Positions 5,048 to 5,967 of a stretch of DNA of 5,967 nt are shown piece by piece. Origin of the DNA: Lachnospiraceae bacterium UBA7160 (lineage in GTDB: Bacteria > Bacillota > Clostridia > Lachnospirales > Lachnospiraceae); assembly GCA_002491565.1 (NCBI GenBank), contig DKWE01000059.1, positions 1-5,967 on the forward strand, read 5' to 3'. Both the position numbers and the translations under genes were made by a program. The number at the start of each line of letters is the position of its first letter. Position 1 is the first letter of the stretch. The notes beneath the pieces were generated by a model. That model ran no database searches. It saw only the letters and a list, made by a program, of their open reading frames with translations, and had not been told where the DNA came from.

Positions 5048-5845
5048 TCAGGGACACAGAGGGACAGAATTTTTTCGGAACTGGGAAGGCGTCACTCCCT
5101 CTTCCTTTTTAAACTGACGCATAAAGTGGAGCTCATTTTCATATCCGCAGAATTCTGCAAGATTCCGGATGCTCATAGTGCTGTTGGACAGGTAGAGCTT
5201 GGCTTGTTCTAAACGTGCATGGATCACATCCTGCTGGAAGGCACAGCCAAAAAAGTGCCTGTACAGGTGCTGAAAATAAGAGGTGCTCAGATGGAGCAGC
5301 GCTGCGGCATCCTGGGCGGACCATGGGTCGGAAGGACTGTTGTACAGCTGGGTCCGCAGTCTCGAGAATTTTGCGTAATGTTTGTGAGCCTGAACGTCTT
5401 CCGCAGATTTGGTTAGTTCTGCATCGAAAGAGAACAATAGAGACTTCATCAGGGAGTCCAGAATAAAAGCAGAGTGGGGAGATGGACTGCGGAATTCGAG
5501 CGTGATCATCTGCACGTACTGAGAAAGGCGGCGAAAATCCAGAGGATAGACCGGCGTGTTCAGAGGTATGCCAGAGAGCTGCTCAATAAAGCGGTCATCC
5601 CCGGTGAAATTAAAGTGAATCCAGTCATCATTGTAATTAGAAACGTTGCGTCCGTAGTGGATATAGGTATGCCTGTCAAAAAGGATTGCCATATTCGGCT
5701 GCGTGAAGCAGCGTTTTTTTTCAATACAAAACCACGCATCTGTTTTCACAAGCAAAAGCAGATAGTCAGGGAGTCCTTCGGAATGTTCGATATCACATGC
5801 CTTTGGGTGGTGGGAGTCGTGTCCGCAGCTGGTGATGTAAAGCAT
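5048..5845 (-). CDS. AraC-family transcriptional regulator
   Basis: The 265-residue protein has an N-terminal cupin-like sensor and a C-terminal AraC/XylS DNA-binding domain. The sensor shows the usual GLPDYLLLLVKTDAWFCIE strand set, an ILFDRHTYIHYG loop, and DDWIHFNF followed by LSGIPLNTPVYPLD, as in AraC regulators of Firmicute sugar-utilisation loci. The DNA-binding domain has two helix-turn-helices: about 175-200 (WSAQDAAALLHLSTSYFQHL) and about 224-257 (SIRNLAEFCGYENELHFMRQ, closing with GVTPSQFRK, the family hallmark). Start: on the - strand GGAGGT lies 6 bases before the ATG (complement 5843-5845). It converges on the ABC operon and so is probably unrelated to it; its likely target is a divergent gene to the right of the window. 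Intact and of normal length; the ligand is unknown, a carbohydrate being the best guess. Confidence 0.92.
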   Translation of the reverse strand: MLYITSCGHDSHHPKACDIEHSEGLPDYLLLLVKTDAWFCIEKKRCFTQPNMAILFDRHTYIHYGRNVSNYNDDWIHFNFTGDDRFIEQLSGIPLNTPVYPLDFRRLSQYVQMITLEFRSPSPHSAFILDSLMKSLLFSFDAELTKSAEDVQAHKHYAKFSRLRTQLYNSPSDPWSAQDAAALLHLSTSYFQHLYRHFFGCAFQQDVIHARLEQAKLYLSNSTMSIRNLAEFCGYENELHFMRQFKKEEGVTPSQFRKNSVPLCP

Positions 5846-5883
5846 AAATTTACCTCCAATAGCTGAATAAGTCAGTTAATAGC

Positions 5884-5912
5884 ATTATAGGATATTGAAG
5901 CCGGAAAGTCAA
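5884..5912 (-). promoter_or_regulatory. Promoter of the AraC-family gene
   Basis: On the - strand TTGACT (complement of 5907-5912) and TATAAT (complement of 5884-5889) are separated by exactly 17 bases, close to the sigma-A consensus. The predicted transcript starts near 5877 and has a leader of about 30 bases containing the GGAGGT ribosome binding site. Confidence 0.75.
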
Positions 5913-5923
5913 ACCTGTATACT
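5895..5923 (+). promoter_or_regulatory. Divergent + strand promoter overlapping the AraC promoter
   Basis: TTGAAG (5895-5900) and TATACT (5918-5923) are separated by 17 bases on the + strand. Its -35 half lies inside the spacer of the - strand promoter. It would drive a gene beyond the right edge, the usual layout for an AraC regulator and its target. Confidence 0.55.
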
Positions 5924-5932
5924 GGAGACCAG

Positions 5933-5967
5933 ATGTTGCCGGAGGAAATCAAAGACCCCGCTGCAAG
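5933..5967 (+). CDS. Possible 5' end of a divergent gene, cut by window edge
   Basis: ATG at 5933 opens a frame (MLPEEIKDPAA) that stays open to the end of the window. GGAG at 5924-5927 lies 5 bases upstream, but the predicted transcription start of the + strand promoter (about 5930) leaves almost no leader. GGAGGA at 5941-5946 could instead be the ribosome binding site of a start beyond the edge. Too short to name. Confidence 0.15.
   Translation, partial: MLPEEIKDPAA

Noticed and set aside
5069..5074. T-run as an intrinsic terminator of the ABC operon
   Set aside because: No stem lies directly upstream on the + strand; the run is simply the AAAAAA inside the end of the AraC coding sequence.
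5474..5866. 130-codon + strand frame opposite the AraC gene
   Set aside because: No recognisable domain, and the - strand has full AraC domains, a ribosome binding site and a promoter.

Overview
The window looks like the chromosome of a low-to-mid GC Firmicute, most likely a gut Clostridia/Lachnospiraceae-type bacterium. The clues are strong AGGAGG-type ribosome binding sites, consensus sigma-A promoters with 17-base spacers, an XRE regulator of the HTH-plus-helical-repeat kind common in that group, and an AraC regulator of the kind that guards sugar-utilisation genes. This placement is inferred from protein style only; no rRNA or marker gene is present.

Left third (1 to about 1740): no intact recognisable gene. 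It is a row of decayed fragments on the + strand, visibly more A+T rich than what follows: the C-terminal end of a MATE-family efflux pump (frameshifted), the C-terminal domain of an ABC transporter ATPase (frameshifted), a short membrane-helix fragment with an in-frame stop, the front part of a PEBP/YbhB-like protein spread over three frames, an unrecognised small protein broken by a frameshift, and a 47-codon unrecognised ORF. The genes further right read cleanly, so random sequencing error is an unlikely cause.

Middle (about 1781-4991): one compact + strand operon behind a good promoter (TTGAGG-17-TATAAT). It holds an XRE-family regulator with a long helical sensor-like C-terminus, a 67-residue two-helix PLDc_N membrane protein, an ABC ATPase and an ABC-2 permease. 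The genes overlap or nearly touch (8-base overlap, 1-base gap, 4-base overlap), so they are probably translated together. The last three match in type and order the yxlE-yxlF-yxlG part of the Bacillus subtilis sigY operon, but here the controller is an XRE protein. The ATPase carries an unusual 32-residue tandem duplication in its C-terminal domain.

Right end (5048-5967): a convergent AraC-family regulator on the - strand. Its promoter (TTGACT-17-TATAAT) overlaps an equally good + strand promoter (TTGAAG-17-TATACT), which points to a divergent target gene just beyond the window. The AraC gene and the ABC operon converge across about 56 bases that hold one GC-rich hairpin.
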